From positions 53,193 to 117,192 of the forward strand of contig JBJETR010000036.1 in NCBI GenBank assembly GCA_051883415.1: a DNA stretch of 64,000 nt, given 5' to 3'. Made by a program: the position numbers and the translations under genes. Below are positions 56,701 to 60,718 of this stretch, in pieces; position 1 is the stretch's first letter, and every line of letters starts with the position of its first letter. Below the pieces are notes generated by a model, which was not told the DNA's origin, did not search any database, and worked only from the letters and a program-made list of their open reading frames with translations. The DNA is from HGM11368 sp051883415 (lineage in GTDB: Bacteria > Bacillota > Clostridia > Christensenellales > UBA3700).

Positions 56701-59360
56701 GTGCCTTCAACCATTTGACCGACTATAGTTCCGTTGTTGTTGGCACAAATAGCAGATACGTTGCTACAAGCAGGCACGTTGCTGGTGCTATTGAGGTCGG
56801 CTCTGAGTTGTCCGCTTATTTGTACGTATCTTGCACCGTAAATCTTACCCTCATAAGTGCCGCTTGAATTATCCTTGCTATTTTCACCCGCAATGCCCGA
56901 GATCATTCCTTTCGCACTACCACGGAAGTTACATCTCATCACGTAATTGTTTGAAGCATTGGAAGCAGCGGTCGTTGTATTCATAATAAAGGTTACGTTG
57001 CTTATCGTGCCTTTGTTGTTACCAACGACGCCACCCACCATATACCAGTCGGTGCCGGTACCGTGAACTTGAAAGTTACCGCGATAATCTACTACGCAGT
57101 TGGTTATTGTGCCCGTACTAGAGTTTTCTCCCACAAAAGGCGACGACCACATCGTAGAGCTGTTATCCATATATAAACTGCCACTAAAAACATAATTGAG
57201 GTCTCTTATGGTACCAGCATTTGTTCGAAACAAACCGCCTACATTGCTTGGTGCATCGCCTGCCCATGAGGTGTAAGAATACGATACAGTAATAGTGTGT
57301 CCGTTGCCGTAGAGCGTTCTACCAGATGGTATTGCATACGTAGAGCCATTCTTTTGACTGCCAAAAGTTATAATAAAATCTTGTGACAAATATGCATTGC
57401 CGGTACCGCTCGAGCACCAATTTGACAAATCCGATTGACTTGCGATTGGCGTACCCGAAGTGGTTTCGGTTATCGGTTGCTGATATTTGCTATAAGAGTT
57501 GGTAACAGCCGAAGATTCATACGTATTAGTTCCGTCAGGATCAAGTCCCGAAAGAACTTCTCCGACGGGCGATCCAATATATGCGATAGAGTTTTTGACA
57601 ATAAACTCTCTAATCGTTGCATCGGAAACGCTACCCAAACTGCTCCACGTTGTACCGTCGATAGAATATTTACCGCCGTTATAGCCGTCTTTGTCATATA
57701 TAAATTGTGGCAATTTAATCGTTGCCGATCTTTGATTTATTTTTATATTAAACGCTATGTTAGAAGTCGCACAATAATCTCTCGTGCCGTCCGGATCATA
57801 TCCTATGCCTGCCGCTTTGCCACTATATGCAGTAGTACTTGCATCGGTTGCGGTGACGGCAACCGTTTCCGACACTTTACCATTGGTAGTTACGCCGTCG
57901 TCCAATACTCTATAATATACGAATTTTATAGTTTTCGGAGTGCCGTCGTATGTGTATTTCCAGTCCCTTGCGCCATCGCTGACTTTAGCGTTATATACTT
58001 CCGTACTATTATTATAATGTTCTACGAATGGTATACAATCATAAAAATATTCAAGATTAAATACGGCGTCGCCTTGGGACATACCAAAGGTCATTTCTTT
58101 GATTTTTGAAAAATCATCAGGATACTCTTCAATAGTAGAACCCTTATAACTTCTATATATCCATTCTCCCGATGCTACTCCCGACTTCTTATAGTGGAAG
58201 ATAGTGTTCGAACCCTCTCCCGTGAAGTACCAATCCCAAGTAAACCCCGAAGCCGTACTCAAATCTCTACCGCTGTTGTCGGCACCGTTGACGTCAATAC
58301 CACATTGAACTGCCGTTCCGCCGTTGGTGAAAGTGTACTTATCGCTATCACTTCCCGTCTCAAGTTTGACGTCGCCATCCAACACAATACCATACACGCT
58401 ACCGTTGTTGTTACCGCATACCTTTGCCACTCTCTTGTTGCAATAACTACCGCTTCGCACCTCTATTGCACCCTGCGTGGTCTTGACAGTACATCCGCTA
58501 ATTACGCCGTTTGCATTATTTTCACCCGCTATGCCGCCCGCTATGGCATACGCATAGTTGGTCCAAGAACCTGCGTCATAAGAACCGAATTGATAATCGT
58601 TGCTGCCGTTGGTGTGGTCTTTGAGCGTTGACGTCGTATTAAGATTAAACGATACGTTGTTGAGTTTTCCGCTATTATATCCTACGATACCTCCTATTTG
58701 TCCCCAACTACCGCCGTTGGCTCTTGACGTAACCATAGGACCTTGCAGTTCTACCGACACGTCTTGGATTGTACCCGTATTTCTACCCGCAACCGTGCCT
58801 ACCCAAGTACTACTACCGTTTTGGTTGTAGAAAGTACCCGTAAAAATAAACTTTAAATTATATATTTTGCCGTCGTTTTGTTTTAAAAACAGACCTATAT
58901 CTCCACCTTGGTCGGTAAAGGAAGAATTTGTAGAAGATGCCGACAAATATACCGTATAGCCGTTACCATAGAGAGTCTTGCTTGCGGACATTGTGTAAGT
59001 TGATACACCTGTGCCAAGAGACCAACCGCTAATATTGTTGGCAAGATATCCTGATGTAGCACCGGCATATCCGGTAATGCTAGTATCTATGCTATCGTTC
59101 CCGCTGACAAACTCTTTCAATTGATTTAGCGTGGTTATTTTCACACCTGTTTCTGTGTTAGTGCTTCCCGACACCCAGCCCGTACTCTCTACTTTCGTAT
59201 CTTCCGACGAGTCGTAGATATTATCGAGGCTTTCGCTCTCGTTGCCACTAGTGTATGCGCCAAAGTCTCCGCCAAGGACTACAGCCATACCAAATATCAT
59301 CACTACTGCGATGAGTGATGCGAGGATTGCTATTAAGTTGTGTCTATTCGATTTGTTCAT
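35775..59360 (-). CDS. Giant secreted repeat protein (7,861 residues; GLUG-like beta-helix and YDG/MBG modules)
   Basis: One uninterrupted frame of 7,861 codons, a protein of roughly 0.8 MDa and one of the longest bacterial ORF classes. An N-terminal signal sequence (about residues 8-32, hydrophobic, ending GGDFGAYTSG) directs export. Then five beta-helix modules (from about residues 71, 627, 1307, 1748 and 2874), each with a 'LxGxGhT(I/V)' strand and GLUG-like GGxVGxNxGT-I-xN turns. About 13 YDG motifs (KxYDGT/N) follow at about 3,800-6,670 together with MBG-like 'GDTV-xxGTYN' segments. Two more beta-helix modules come at about 6,790 and 7,610, and a C-terminal tail without LPXTG, anchor helix or SLH domain. 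It lies one base behind a pilin-like gene in the same operon. It is probably an adhesin or fibre; no catalytic domain was seen. Confidence 0.93.
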   Translation of the reverse strand: MNKSNRHNLIAILASLIAVVMIFGMAVVLGGDFGAYTSGNESESLDNIYDSSEDTKVESTGWVSGSTNTETGVKITTLNQLKEFVSGNDSIDTSITGYAGATSGYLANNISGWSLGTGVSTYTMSASKTLYGNGYTVYLSASSTNSSFTDQGGDIGLFLKQNDGKIYNLKFIFTGTFYNQNGSSTWVGTVAGRNTGTIQDVSVELQGPMVTSRANGGSWGQIGGIVGYNSGKLNNVSFNLNTTSTLKDHTNGSNDYQFGSYDAGSWTNYAYAIAGGIAGENNANGVISGCTVKTTQGAIEVRSGSYCNKRVAKVCGNNNGSVYGIVLDGDVKLETGSDSDKYTFTNGGTAVQCGIDVNGADNSGRDLSTASGFTWDWYFTGEGSNTIFHYKKSGVASGEWIYRSYKGSTIEEYPDDFSKIKEMTFGMSQGDAVFNLEYFYDCIPFVEHYNNSTEVYNAKVSDGARDWKYTYDGTPKTIKFVYYRVLDDGVTTNGKVSETVAVTATDASTTAYSGKAAGIGYDPDGTRDYCATSNIAFNIKINQRSATIKLPQFIYDKDGYNGGKYSIDGTTWSSLGSVSDATIREFIVKNSIAYIGSPVGEVLSGLDPDGTNTYESSAVTNSYSKYQQPITETTSGTPIASQSDLSNWCSSGTGNAYLSQDFIITFGSQKNGSTYAIPSGRTLYGNGHTITVSYSYTSWAGDAPSNVGGLFRTNAGTIRDLNYVFSGSLYMDNSSTMWSSPFVGENSSTGTITNCVVDYRGNFQVHGTGTDWYMVGGVVGNNKGTISNVTFIMNTTTAASNASNNYVMRCNFRGSAKGMISGIAGENSKDNSSGTYEGKIYGARYVQISGQLRADLNSTSNVPACSNVSAICANNNGTIVGQMVEGTPSMYNQYASGNCKYFAMYNPSGTWTTSGSYCYLINGATCTERSGLVKIDVGYSDSITSYDDVNVYFSGTTNIRVNITLVKSIVDDGNKILQVGTTNYSSQTVYSVYWTTPTSSFGNLRYGKTISSTDIKTAEAAENEGIMEGDLDKIVSAMKDYLSLSGGTSLSTGSIAGYSYDTTTLKTKLQEASGNYSYTIVTSTDTVEGNYCIVGTVTVTLQDIYHMQGATVATWTKGTQYTIDEPNITINDAAWLLGGAYYAKVIAGYNINQKYTPTVTLGNSGYTNIAVTGISNTNILDDIVYKITTTDTTTAATSATASIYVSKKADSLNVYDFAISPLGAATFVSYDSTGYSFTFNKDILPTNISGFPYFAAAGNPANKVTLTWDATNYYLHITEANMNTYYGAGGTGEGAANSFDLNLLYIYNATTNSEAELKAFLSGDDSTADIRKFGGARQLTLTGNITITSTLGDVIIYNQYKILEGGGFTITINSPTGAEYNGDLNVQNPIGYPVGEYVADTGYPISVLEDSRFVYRGGLAAVSLGAIQNVNIELGTDLGNGINTSSTKAYAIGGVVGLNQGGNFSNVTVTVGVDQTITGVTIPAIWGTLSAISDGGSIHDITIGGDRKKKITNDSGKSELGENYFGYIGGVIGVMRFTEQSVLINKLGPSGELIFDEIALDIPSAFYNIYNMYMGDYVGEKAYKGVITGTGYVSGKNCAIGDMHDIVFFNKQKDENNQVKKMPFFSFNTTTGKHDVSMLSAYGALAQDVDTTPITFTNNLKKGVGITLDYLNSYTTGANVVLDMLNLTIEGNTVKLNNDKIRLIKFTGDALSISYSDKSVTFANLNDQVTDDTSNTTTQMTSTLDMSLAVTTAEELRLFLLGEDAKNADPLMANINQIDLESNITIDDWTVVNSLLKVDDGRMLNGGGLTVTVNINPSKINKLEQTYTNDKTINTRWNGYQLLYDFIGVNNGTIQDLKFEGIQGNYYSGYDISSNDHIIGSLVAVNNGIITGVTYINNGIGTYVNNDNADLNTVAGLVAGVNMGDITNTQVYNRKVFSVQGNFEGSVYVAMGAIAGVNDGGYAEGVKVFGDHAIQLVCSNNSTNQNLYVGGVFGMANNHGTLTFAGNDIAAPTADKAVISNANVIVAGGIGIKHANDTIMLNGSRGIFAGIVTGDLGYDYQMDKLAFIDMQTNPNLANYYVTKTDENDITVILGAGSDRVFNNSLKDGTLSMMGYYYYDDGTTPDTTCVSGGKVDILDRYDQSVFMYMYDETTDNDNLLAGLKNYMGDTPGTTEIEFDLQNVSNYLRVGVEFTIVQTTSTLGDRLVANNLNDTVLKFLTKKDYMLANITSTVNNVVSGAKYKFKWAIDPSRNEAKQSNIIQGFIEGQTSQTYKIAGAALSIELSKDAEVKFTGMSAGRVLDSDRSINAITDGVTLTVNVDMGTNDLNITEANANYAVGDYDVVGVGGLFGAVLGTISKINIVVNITGGTVTGRGINMAVGGIAGIVTGNVNINSAQVNYNGTTIAFDDGGKTISFGGLFGNINNTTVTLNQNKTNYVYMKGVTIKGYETKNEEGKTISTGTAQNVAVGGAVGLMQGSVLQGVANPTVLYLNQNSTTASGFDFTSTVGFSGAGGLGGLVGILAGSNLLNLNIDQGMSYAGTNPSDYTWDKDMVWTFNGGSGSAVSAMGGAVGISFGGNIAQIGVNSRARLINNVGTGAGDATHNYIGGLLGLGSNSGDMSLTGTADAYAETINGKTYTLTTTKINNIYAGQIGMIAMPDGGYAGYVTGRFINAKENYGDANNLQNLVWIDFTRKTADLYSKIQVFGATSSAGITLSNVAGMSLLGYVSTDMYNTLTQEGYNKSGNNSNTGKLATYSKITACDFKGTDISIALAAYIVYHTGLAQYSLSIRLIGTLTTGGGGYKPYSTDINATGTEYLKSWTAQIMAADNNTPLDTVRTFDSGVLDSQMVYNGLWIYTRYDGSGKHNNLRLQLFRNEVQITTETELQEFISGMDFDANVDYTNATAGVLMNNITLRQEPNKFVLDKPLYGGGHTITLVTASASDRTNTLSQYTIASAGTKDSYGINNSGLTLKQAFDVDTTQTPVKSRETYIFGLFVGYIGTGGLIQDVNFVYNQSLVVMSPGARNSVKERYPMAVGIISALNAGTIQNCSLTLGANTNFIVNRDMPVSENSTYESFKNICIAGGFTAMMIGDVDNAGTKQANMINCTLNMDEKAMIKAIGETHRNANMTNYPHAQTMAGGMIGWMGKNSNLINSTLNGGGLIEARTNMVAWFAAGSYDSYRAANYIMQQMYSSGAGALVGVNTQSYYYYGDSTSGADNDTGNQPYTNVVPVGDNKIRGVIDGVIINWYGFTLESITAKAAEVNSGSFLYCDNTYTGGSDGRHGDLQKIGGQTTDLGVSLGYRQIAGICDWEQINNAYLVSRSDSGTTPYTYAGWTDHNVNATDNWFEAYTIPQGTVVATRYVGRGGEYTDENPAKELYVYDNTNPDNIVEINKDALGSNVSLSWAGTGITAKLSFNFTIADPTAEGKFLWDTQVWQVQPNSSELLNAKPEDWVVSTEGDGWTSESRPNLLFYNDVYDKINNLSDAIRYADVSHTFSRGNNVYLYYSYGTTGSASIDRNEYYYDTTTGVYYHKTTTSYGNSFDMPALKFYGSDGTEITNSSVSNTLFSSVKVNKFKDRYDGTNALIDVGTSEIKDGDNIIGVKVNDPAAGSYIISFDTESNANVTSAIKDIPSKTIIFPENDIVSGKFKIIEIVTPFGLYANEMMLIKEHNNAMTVGNTEIDVNPSDTDRSAYIEANKALIQGIVWSNADLTYDKKDIGERNVTFALEDWTYYGYQPTANDGKGGLGDNRTYLIKGTSKGGDQDSGFSLEYDFADPNSTTNTGITIEEKNGTTYATLEGRGRIIPIDTNITYVQKTFNNDTVASTGVSLNSEASGKVYFANYDTKDVGNNKNVTINNVSKFEYVGNWYKIYRYYTVSGIGFTTGQGFTTGQGLRASNEDNWEHNKAATLNKTSLSGTILTVEGIGTILPEMGTLNYIAKEYDGNNEIKYSQTSGYSTAVISHSLGVTLQPSAEFGSANVMFSGGKYNDLKLDVRTIHDYVNNKDVYALVNYNYGFDNYSSYSNNVCTFTGIGVIIPQTVAITKAKKVYDGDKKFKSSVVTTTLSDTNYSQMELTFGAPSFSTPNASVTYTDLGISTLVDFAEFASADATYGSAIAVNVKANNAFTYPSGSNLSTTYKTRYFATSEVSNYALTATSYSGVGYIVPKQLTWSKSGDLKETIFKTYNNSNEYTGSAAATSYLTGIVSGDSISPTITFNGVDVKVDGVGISLTLANSNNAVDGKTYNKIVGGENYWIESNNAKGMILPQAVTFEGITKMYDGTDTITDDIYNTMTTKGSVNNARLKPVGTFDNRNAGSKTINWASTSSIDHGGKVYNLLQDKDSKTTGTDCASNYYVESGTSSGTITPYILSATDFSVSVVQKNGDTEKASQTGKALGFTYFAGAIYVVSAIINNKPRDEDDLTAVLSVNGTGSTSNGDGYNCNKGTYAIKAERLDGADAGNYEWTTPPAELDLGVTMTIAQQVVSSVAITVKPANVNYGEADSAVATANGWSAKDNVTGGEISGLVFSISAYQWVDDSSNAVTKTSPIGGYNLSIRAITMAGNDNYTLAASPTYTVSVVDNNGNVIDDAKALYILPLETTLGSVEKEYDGNQNFTASTTFKDADDNESPLGNAFVGSYESKNVQGYKTIAMGNVNIKVITFTYYDNTGAQQTKYVIATGNATTMSNYYLDATVTGGYATLQVGVITPKEVTIDGAVSITQEGSGESKTAEAPGNFEYYSTATYSYSATLSGVISGDTVGVDITDDSLGKYDAGTYNLTFNGLSGADAGNYEFKGTLSAKLTIKPQILNNVTITINPINVVYGNTIPTTIGGATGSAKDNISNVDVDGATFTVSGFSTSATSTSPIGGYDIAIVYGNVSLDGNDNYDVGSTTAINVVVTPAGAKALYITPASATLDSVTKTYDGTVDFTAATTIVTNPASIAVNGTYADKNAGTDKAVKIDVEIFEYYNAGGKVVVRIFKGTNYYVANPGAVVDGDVAMINVGVINKYAITGDEITGVTVTQTWKGTPSTASPFQYYYTATYVATGTFDLFNAYGDTVTVTLGIYKSTDGTHADISGINDVGVETYKISLLSVSATPYDNFMVDTGAEQYSNTTTFKIDPQPIETVYVVGNHFATTYTGAQLTYDKAEANFKIYAKDDDDREVIISGGIKENGLTVGNATTAFATTQTEVGIYNVKVSVNGSAEGNNYSFSAIDNADVYIDAAKTAPTEFAIIPMKATLDTAYKTYDGNNTLTGDIVIKFLDGSKEITFDDGKVVSATFDSANAGNRKLVFVTKEFAYYPTGTTSKSTLNIIQTSTTTPAEGEGEANVSTTFTNYHIGDSNTVDGVAYIIPKQVSITVLNKVYDGTKTLNGKVNTADTINNEEVTFVGEFEDCNAGNGKKVVVKTSELPLVNGETYYVLTTNGNYCIAKDASFTGDITKREFTKTDLGSVKMIQSPTNSEIEIYPTANSVEYSSLYQYLKSAIIGSIVMKDATFSGTLDDKWAVTLYQTIEAELATAESFAIEVQMFKNSVEIGEDGWAQDAGTYTIKIALRGTNYFTNGTIDVNFVIDKQKVDSANNISVFMNSFDGEYGLTGFDNPTASGKEYKIGIVDKYDNTGDTVVYFDNTTFNNGHTFAIASLAFSKEENGTPQAPITPTDGVYIGAYYLFAASVTGASDNFDTAGYTLSGMKIYLIGTTEFDKEANRSKYYITPALLTNATVTKTYDGTTDTTTAQFKYNGSETAALSATYESHMSTHNSNGSIADATSKRVVNFLTKPMGVATSTGTVSYAIALDAGGKSTNYYVVGTDAGNDYIAVEGVGIIKKYRIENGAISLLVSGYNGYEESDKEVKWLPINSTNNTATFTYANGHTYEFSIVSVIADLDKYNDGLIRDDDTTDSVVITSNLGDSIGDAKTYNLQVKTLNAANYEWGSNATIGTLIINQQLVNEDSIKISISPLAVPYTGLDQNPETAEGFTFEVIDFYTGRSAKGSGSGGASGIKYYDKDGTETTPHNVGGYKASVVIDTNYIDSVNYYMESTSITKQANNGNEVFFILPKALTATEVYKPYDGTDAFNASTVISVSNEGIVGSDNFDDIYNAIITAGGRFSVKDIVETADGKFGDVYFKATSFVYSDTVEGVTTSGLRAYYIENTNYTIAGTGSAQGILVQGIGIITPAHVAITKMTKMYDGTDIMVFTTNAQANKTIETISSVEGSKLVGQDTYLRPSGKYESNQVTPTGTSMSIYLRYEEYTSTKLGDTVYYRLVNADGEASNAANYYIGTNEVGGLPSNATLEIVDGLKYIKLSNIGYITPITIGGPNDSSAEVRITEIKLINEKGVAYSISDTNAFRYLYNYTYNISKFSAVITFNNNNNSQTITGSTANGIMEGDVLTFSIAFTGSSTAKDAGTYEITISLVSAMNGSTDVSSNYELKNANLLLGTFTINQYVLDESNVTLYANEINRQYNGKDGISGKEDTTDLKVVQDNGIYSYAISNVGESVDVSSTLTITAVQLVAGSAINAGEYALKYQVSGFSTKNYKLKEGAWYNVYIVSTTDKVFKILPITLDAETEVEKNFDGTVSYLVNAGIAGEQVLIGNTSIAGEYARAGVHTLENTTLNVLDVVLDPTADGFNSTLYNEGTGLDRETAKGNYVVVGTTTFKLTINPSNIVVAERRYDGTSAEIEVAITGLAGMQFINNNYDKENNTVDKAVLADVLKISVNSFASFEKATAAEINDTPRFVKSTDALGYVTYTITFTYLAKGTLDAATYTDRYVFAVAGATDGYSTNLALTSSELADGQMSGAAITTGTAVASAEELATALKANADIHLTGNIYGWDASALESAINYTGTLYGNGYSIQLAGGLNSDGTNGGAFIASLGGTIQDVNFKFTSVQTLGANTIGLVVGNMAGNMTNVSLDIINTPTFDEEVVVEHIGGLAGTASGSMTNATVIFNASVNDTNFGGLAGSATNVTFTNVSVRAYNGKSTTGKTLVATQSGCTFNGVIDMIGSALGVSGITNLYTVNTTATGAKANGKLELLTPHTEGFIEYYFTTTGKTGGNEHNKYTNGADERDKTMYQTYGTIATNDTVALAIETLAPRNRFIWEAYSHSYQTEVAGGGHINLSLNRYVAFMPIGTVIEANGYTLDGQSKTDMSFITVDVTMFRPAIGIRGSQEIAASGSIIKEVEYTGGQISHEVNITVDGKVTSVSVSGVDAGYYDNIVVELTGDVTTDDINYDTTNRTAVVAKIDDGATVAGAILIIYPKQSDLPTNFSKYYDTTSIGEFTTTVDGKSVTLLGTYVEGKTPASDVGTSSVSFANTLNPIRNVLVDKDGNYIAQHHKTEADGKTTFSYTKISVTTTGGVESYFTTSTDFSTINKNSLMRAIAQLIDHDKATTNDATLVGNANYTNAWVYNVTAIKAADSGDGYFDSTKGYFFVPKTIGANAGNVTFTANGLTVGSLTNIYIDKTEPNDFDVLADSSAATIKPAEFEAIYTGDLEQCFRSTSLSTNIELSNIAWIQFELPTMMTEAQKNAFNTFKTNATSAASEKIKGSVILDLMVGKGISKNGSDYTADHDNNTVYLELDLPSSINGQNGTNVTGSNYVIKPTAQVLKLRYFFKDDTDDKYKLETYKDVLMIGKVAGNSDYHKLNYKMTGNINMKSSLITPFDWGNGIAFEGSIDGAGFVLTNYILKGESNVGLFASMASGASVTNLVMGNVMIVSTATSDNVTVSPISTTGTISDVATEMRVVTATTGSVTIDNAGQSFVRVHKQSPSNKTTTVTTLLGKNPIAQDTYLKPSDIIDTLTKFGSVTNFLDKYVLNNAKLTYNYNSTAGTLSIDVNNFREYWGWYNICPWLEGGKSWIDNGGIRPTKSNTTQTVTQ
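36346..38990 (-). repeat. C-terminal beta-helix modules 6 and 7 of the giant protein
   Basis: Module 6 shows TLYGNGYSIQLAGG (near 38,840) and GGLAGTASGS/GGLAGSATN GLUG-type turns. Module 7 shows SIDGAGFVLTNYI (near 36,365) and GLFASMASGASV. Between them is a YDT-type segment near 37,590 (KYYDTTSIGEF). Confidence 0.75.
39359..47970 (-). repeat. YDG-module array of the giant protein
   Basis: Recurring KxYDGT/YDGN/FDGT motifs, about one per 300-1,000 bases. Clear copies lie near 47,540, 47,220, 46,820 (degenerate YNNS), 46,540, 45,550, 44,610, 43,640, 43,290, 42,210, 41,180, 40,825, 39,670 and 39,370. Each is followed by a 'SNYY-I/V' strand and an 'GTITP/GVITP' end. They resemble the YDG and MBG domain families of bacterial adhesins. 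Confidence 0.85.
47691..47726 (-). repeat. Perfect 18-bp tandem duplication in the giant gene
   Basis: GCCTTGACCTGTAGTAAA occurs twice in direct succession and codes for GFTTGQ twice. It is a recent in-frame slippage duplication. Confidence 0.85.
48900..59150 (-). repeat. N-terminal beta-helix modules 1-5 of the giant protein
   Basis: Module heads read 'xITTLNQLKEFVSGND' style (near 59,140; 57,450; 55,420; 54,100; 50,720). Each carries a LxGxGhTIxL strand at 58,960 (TLYGNGYTVYL), 57,300 (TLYGNGHTITV), 55,270 (ILEGGGFTITI), 53,940 (MLNGGGLTVTV) and 50,570 (PLYGGGHTITL), followed by GLUG-like turns. Confidence 0.8.
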
Positions 59361-59361
59361 A

Positions 59362-60030
59362 TTACAACTCCCTTGACTCGATGGTCGCTACTACTTCTAC
59401 TTGGTGCATTGCCGGCGGCAGCAATTCGTTGTTGACGTGAGGACTTATCCTGAGGAACAAAATTATCGTTCCGCTCTCGTCCTTGCTTATTCCCGTGCTC
59501 GAGCCGTTGGCTGTTGCTAGCTCGAAGCAATCGGTGGAAAGCTCTTGTTTGTAATACCACTTGCTTTCCTCGGCAGGTGGCGATACGCTATTCACCGCCT
59601 CGTCCTTGCCAACCTTGACAAATGCGTATTGTATCACACTGTCCATATACCTTGCGTTGGCTGAGGTCGGCTCGACAATCGTCGTATTGCCTGCCGCCAA
59701 CAACGCAGAACCCGTCGTTGGCACATTGTATTGTAGGTTGCTGACGGTGAAGTACATGTTGGCGTATGCCGTCTGTGTGGTATAAGTCAAAACAAGGCGA
59801 GCAACTTGACCTCCCGACTCTACAGAGCCGTCGGTCTTGATTGCATCGCCCGATATAATTTGGTTGCCACTCTCAGAAAAAGCCACTACGAACTTTTCGC
59901 TGACCTTGGAACCTAATTCAAAAATGTTGTTGCTGGATTGGATGCTAAAAAAGGAGAACGTAACCGCCGTTATGCAACAAACGATTACTACAATCATCAC
60001 TATCGTAGAATAAAGTGCTGACTTCTTCAT
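59362..60030 (-). CDS. SipW-dependent-type secreted protein (pilin- or TasA/TapA-like)
   Basis: A 222-residue protein with an N-terminal hydrophobic helix (about 7-30) ending TFSFFSIQSSNN, like SipW-dependent signal sequences that end in an aromatic-Ser motif. The rest is beta-rich without Cys-rich or catalytic motifs. ATG 60030 is chosen; the 60042 start is TTG. It stands first in the operon of the giant protein, whose ATG lies one base behind its stop, so it is likely a subunit, anchor or assembly partner. It is not similar enough to TasA or camelysin to name. Confidence 0.75.
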   Translation of the reverse strand: MKKSALYSTIVMIVVIVCCITAVTFSFFSIQSSNNIFELGSKVSEKFVVAFSESGNQIISGDAIKTDGSVESGGQVARLVLTYTTQTAYANMYFTVSNLQYNVPTTGSALLAAGNTTIVEPTSANARYMDSVIQYAFVKVGKDEAVNSVSPPAEESKWYYKQELSTDCFELATANGSSTGISKDESGTIILFLRISPHVNNELLPPAMHQVEVVATIESREL

Positions 60031-60068
60031 TTTCTCCCCCAAGAAAAGACGTCCTATTAAGTACCCTT

Positions 60069-60097
60069 ATTATATAAAGAGAAGATTTTTTTTACAA
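60069..60097 (-). promoter_or_regulatory. Promoter of the giant-protein operon
   Basis: TTGTAA (60092-60097), 17 bases, TATAAT (60069-60074), about 40 bases before the start codon. A TTGACT also lies further upstream. Confidence 0.75.
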
Positions 60098-60124
60098 GTT
60101 TTTGAAGTCAATTTAATTTTCGTT

Positions 60125-60203
60125 TATGTAAGAATTTACATACATTAAAAGTTTATTAAAAAATTCACAATCAAATTTCAAATTTTGTTCAAATTTTTCA
60201 AAT
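60125..60203. promoter_or_regulatory. Palindrome and TCAAAT direct repeats upstream of the giant-protein operon
   Basis: TATGTAA (60125-60131) and TTACATA (60136-60142) form a perfect palindrome with a four-base spacer. Four TCAAAT copies begin at 60171, 60178, 60189 and 60198. This AT-rich 130-base region ahead of the promoter is a likely regulator-binding site. Confidence 0.55.
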
Positions 60204-60252
60204 CTCTACAAAAGTAGACACACTTTTGGTCGTTCGCCGTCACCCCGTATTT

Positions 60253-60647
60253 GTCGTTCCGTTGTGCACATCTTGCGATAGCAAAGGCTACTTGTAGCCG
60301 TGGGAATCTCTCTCCTCTTGTCATTCCGAGCGTAGCGGCTCTCCTGCTTTTTGTTTGAGATTGCCACGTTCCACTGCGTTACACTCGCAATGACAAGGAT
60401 ATTATCGCAATGACATCGATCCTTGTCATTCCGAGCCTTGTTCACAAGGCGTGGAGATCTCGTTCCTTTTGTCATTCAGAGGCTTGCTTGCAAGCCGTGG
60501 GAATCTCCTCCGCTTGTCATTCAGAGGCTTGCTTGCAAGCCGTGGGAATCTCCTCCTTGTTCTTTGAGATTGCCACAGTCGCTTTGCTCCTCTTTGCTAA
60601 CGCAAAATGTGCACAGCGCAATGACATAGTACCTTGTCATTCCGCAC
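60253..60647. repeat. Cluster of GTCATTCCGAG...GTGGGAATCTC repeats (left cluster)
   Basis: Direct copies at 60320-60337 (partial), 60425-60461, 60471-60507 and 60516-60552; inverted copies (GAGATTGCCAC...GCAATGAC) at 60357-60394 and 60566-60625; more diverged copies at 60253-60310 and 60636-60647. Conserved ends flank a variable, usually palindromic middle (for example GCTTGCTTGCAAGC). The 60471 and 60516 copies form a 45-base tandem. This REP/MITE-like family occurs in many bacterial genomes. Confidence 0.9.
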
Positions 60648-60654
60648 AACTAAA

Positions 60655-60682
60655 AAACCGCCCCCCCAAAAAGGAACGGTTT
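60655..60682 (-). terminator. Terminator of the pilin-like gene pair
   Basis: AAACCG and CGGTTT arms extended by G-U and G-C pairs, followed on the minus strand by TTTTTTAG. It lies after the leucine-rich-repeat gene. Confidence 0.75.
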
Positions 60683-60692
60683 AGCTTATTTT

Positions 60693-60714
60693 CTCAATAC
60701 GTATCGAGTTTTTT
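60693..60714. repeat. CTCAATACGTATCGAG palindrome copy
   Basis: CTCAATACGTATCGAGTTTTTT, the most complete copy with both arms, between the leucine-rich-repeat gene and its terminator. Confidence 0.65.
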
Positions 60715-60718
60715 GCTA

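Noticed and set aside
35775..59360. Polyketide/nonribosomal synthetase as explanation for the very long ORF
   Set aside because: No adenylation, condensation, ketosynthase or carrier motifs; the sequence is Thr/Asn/Gly-rich with beta-helix and YDG repeats and a signal sequence.
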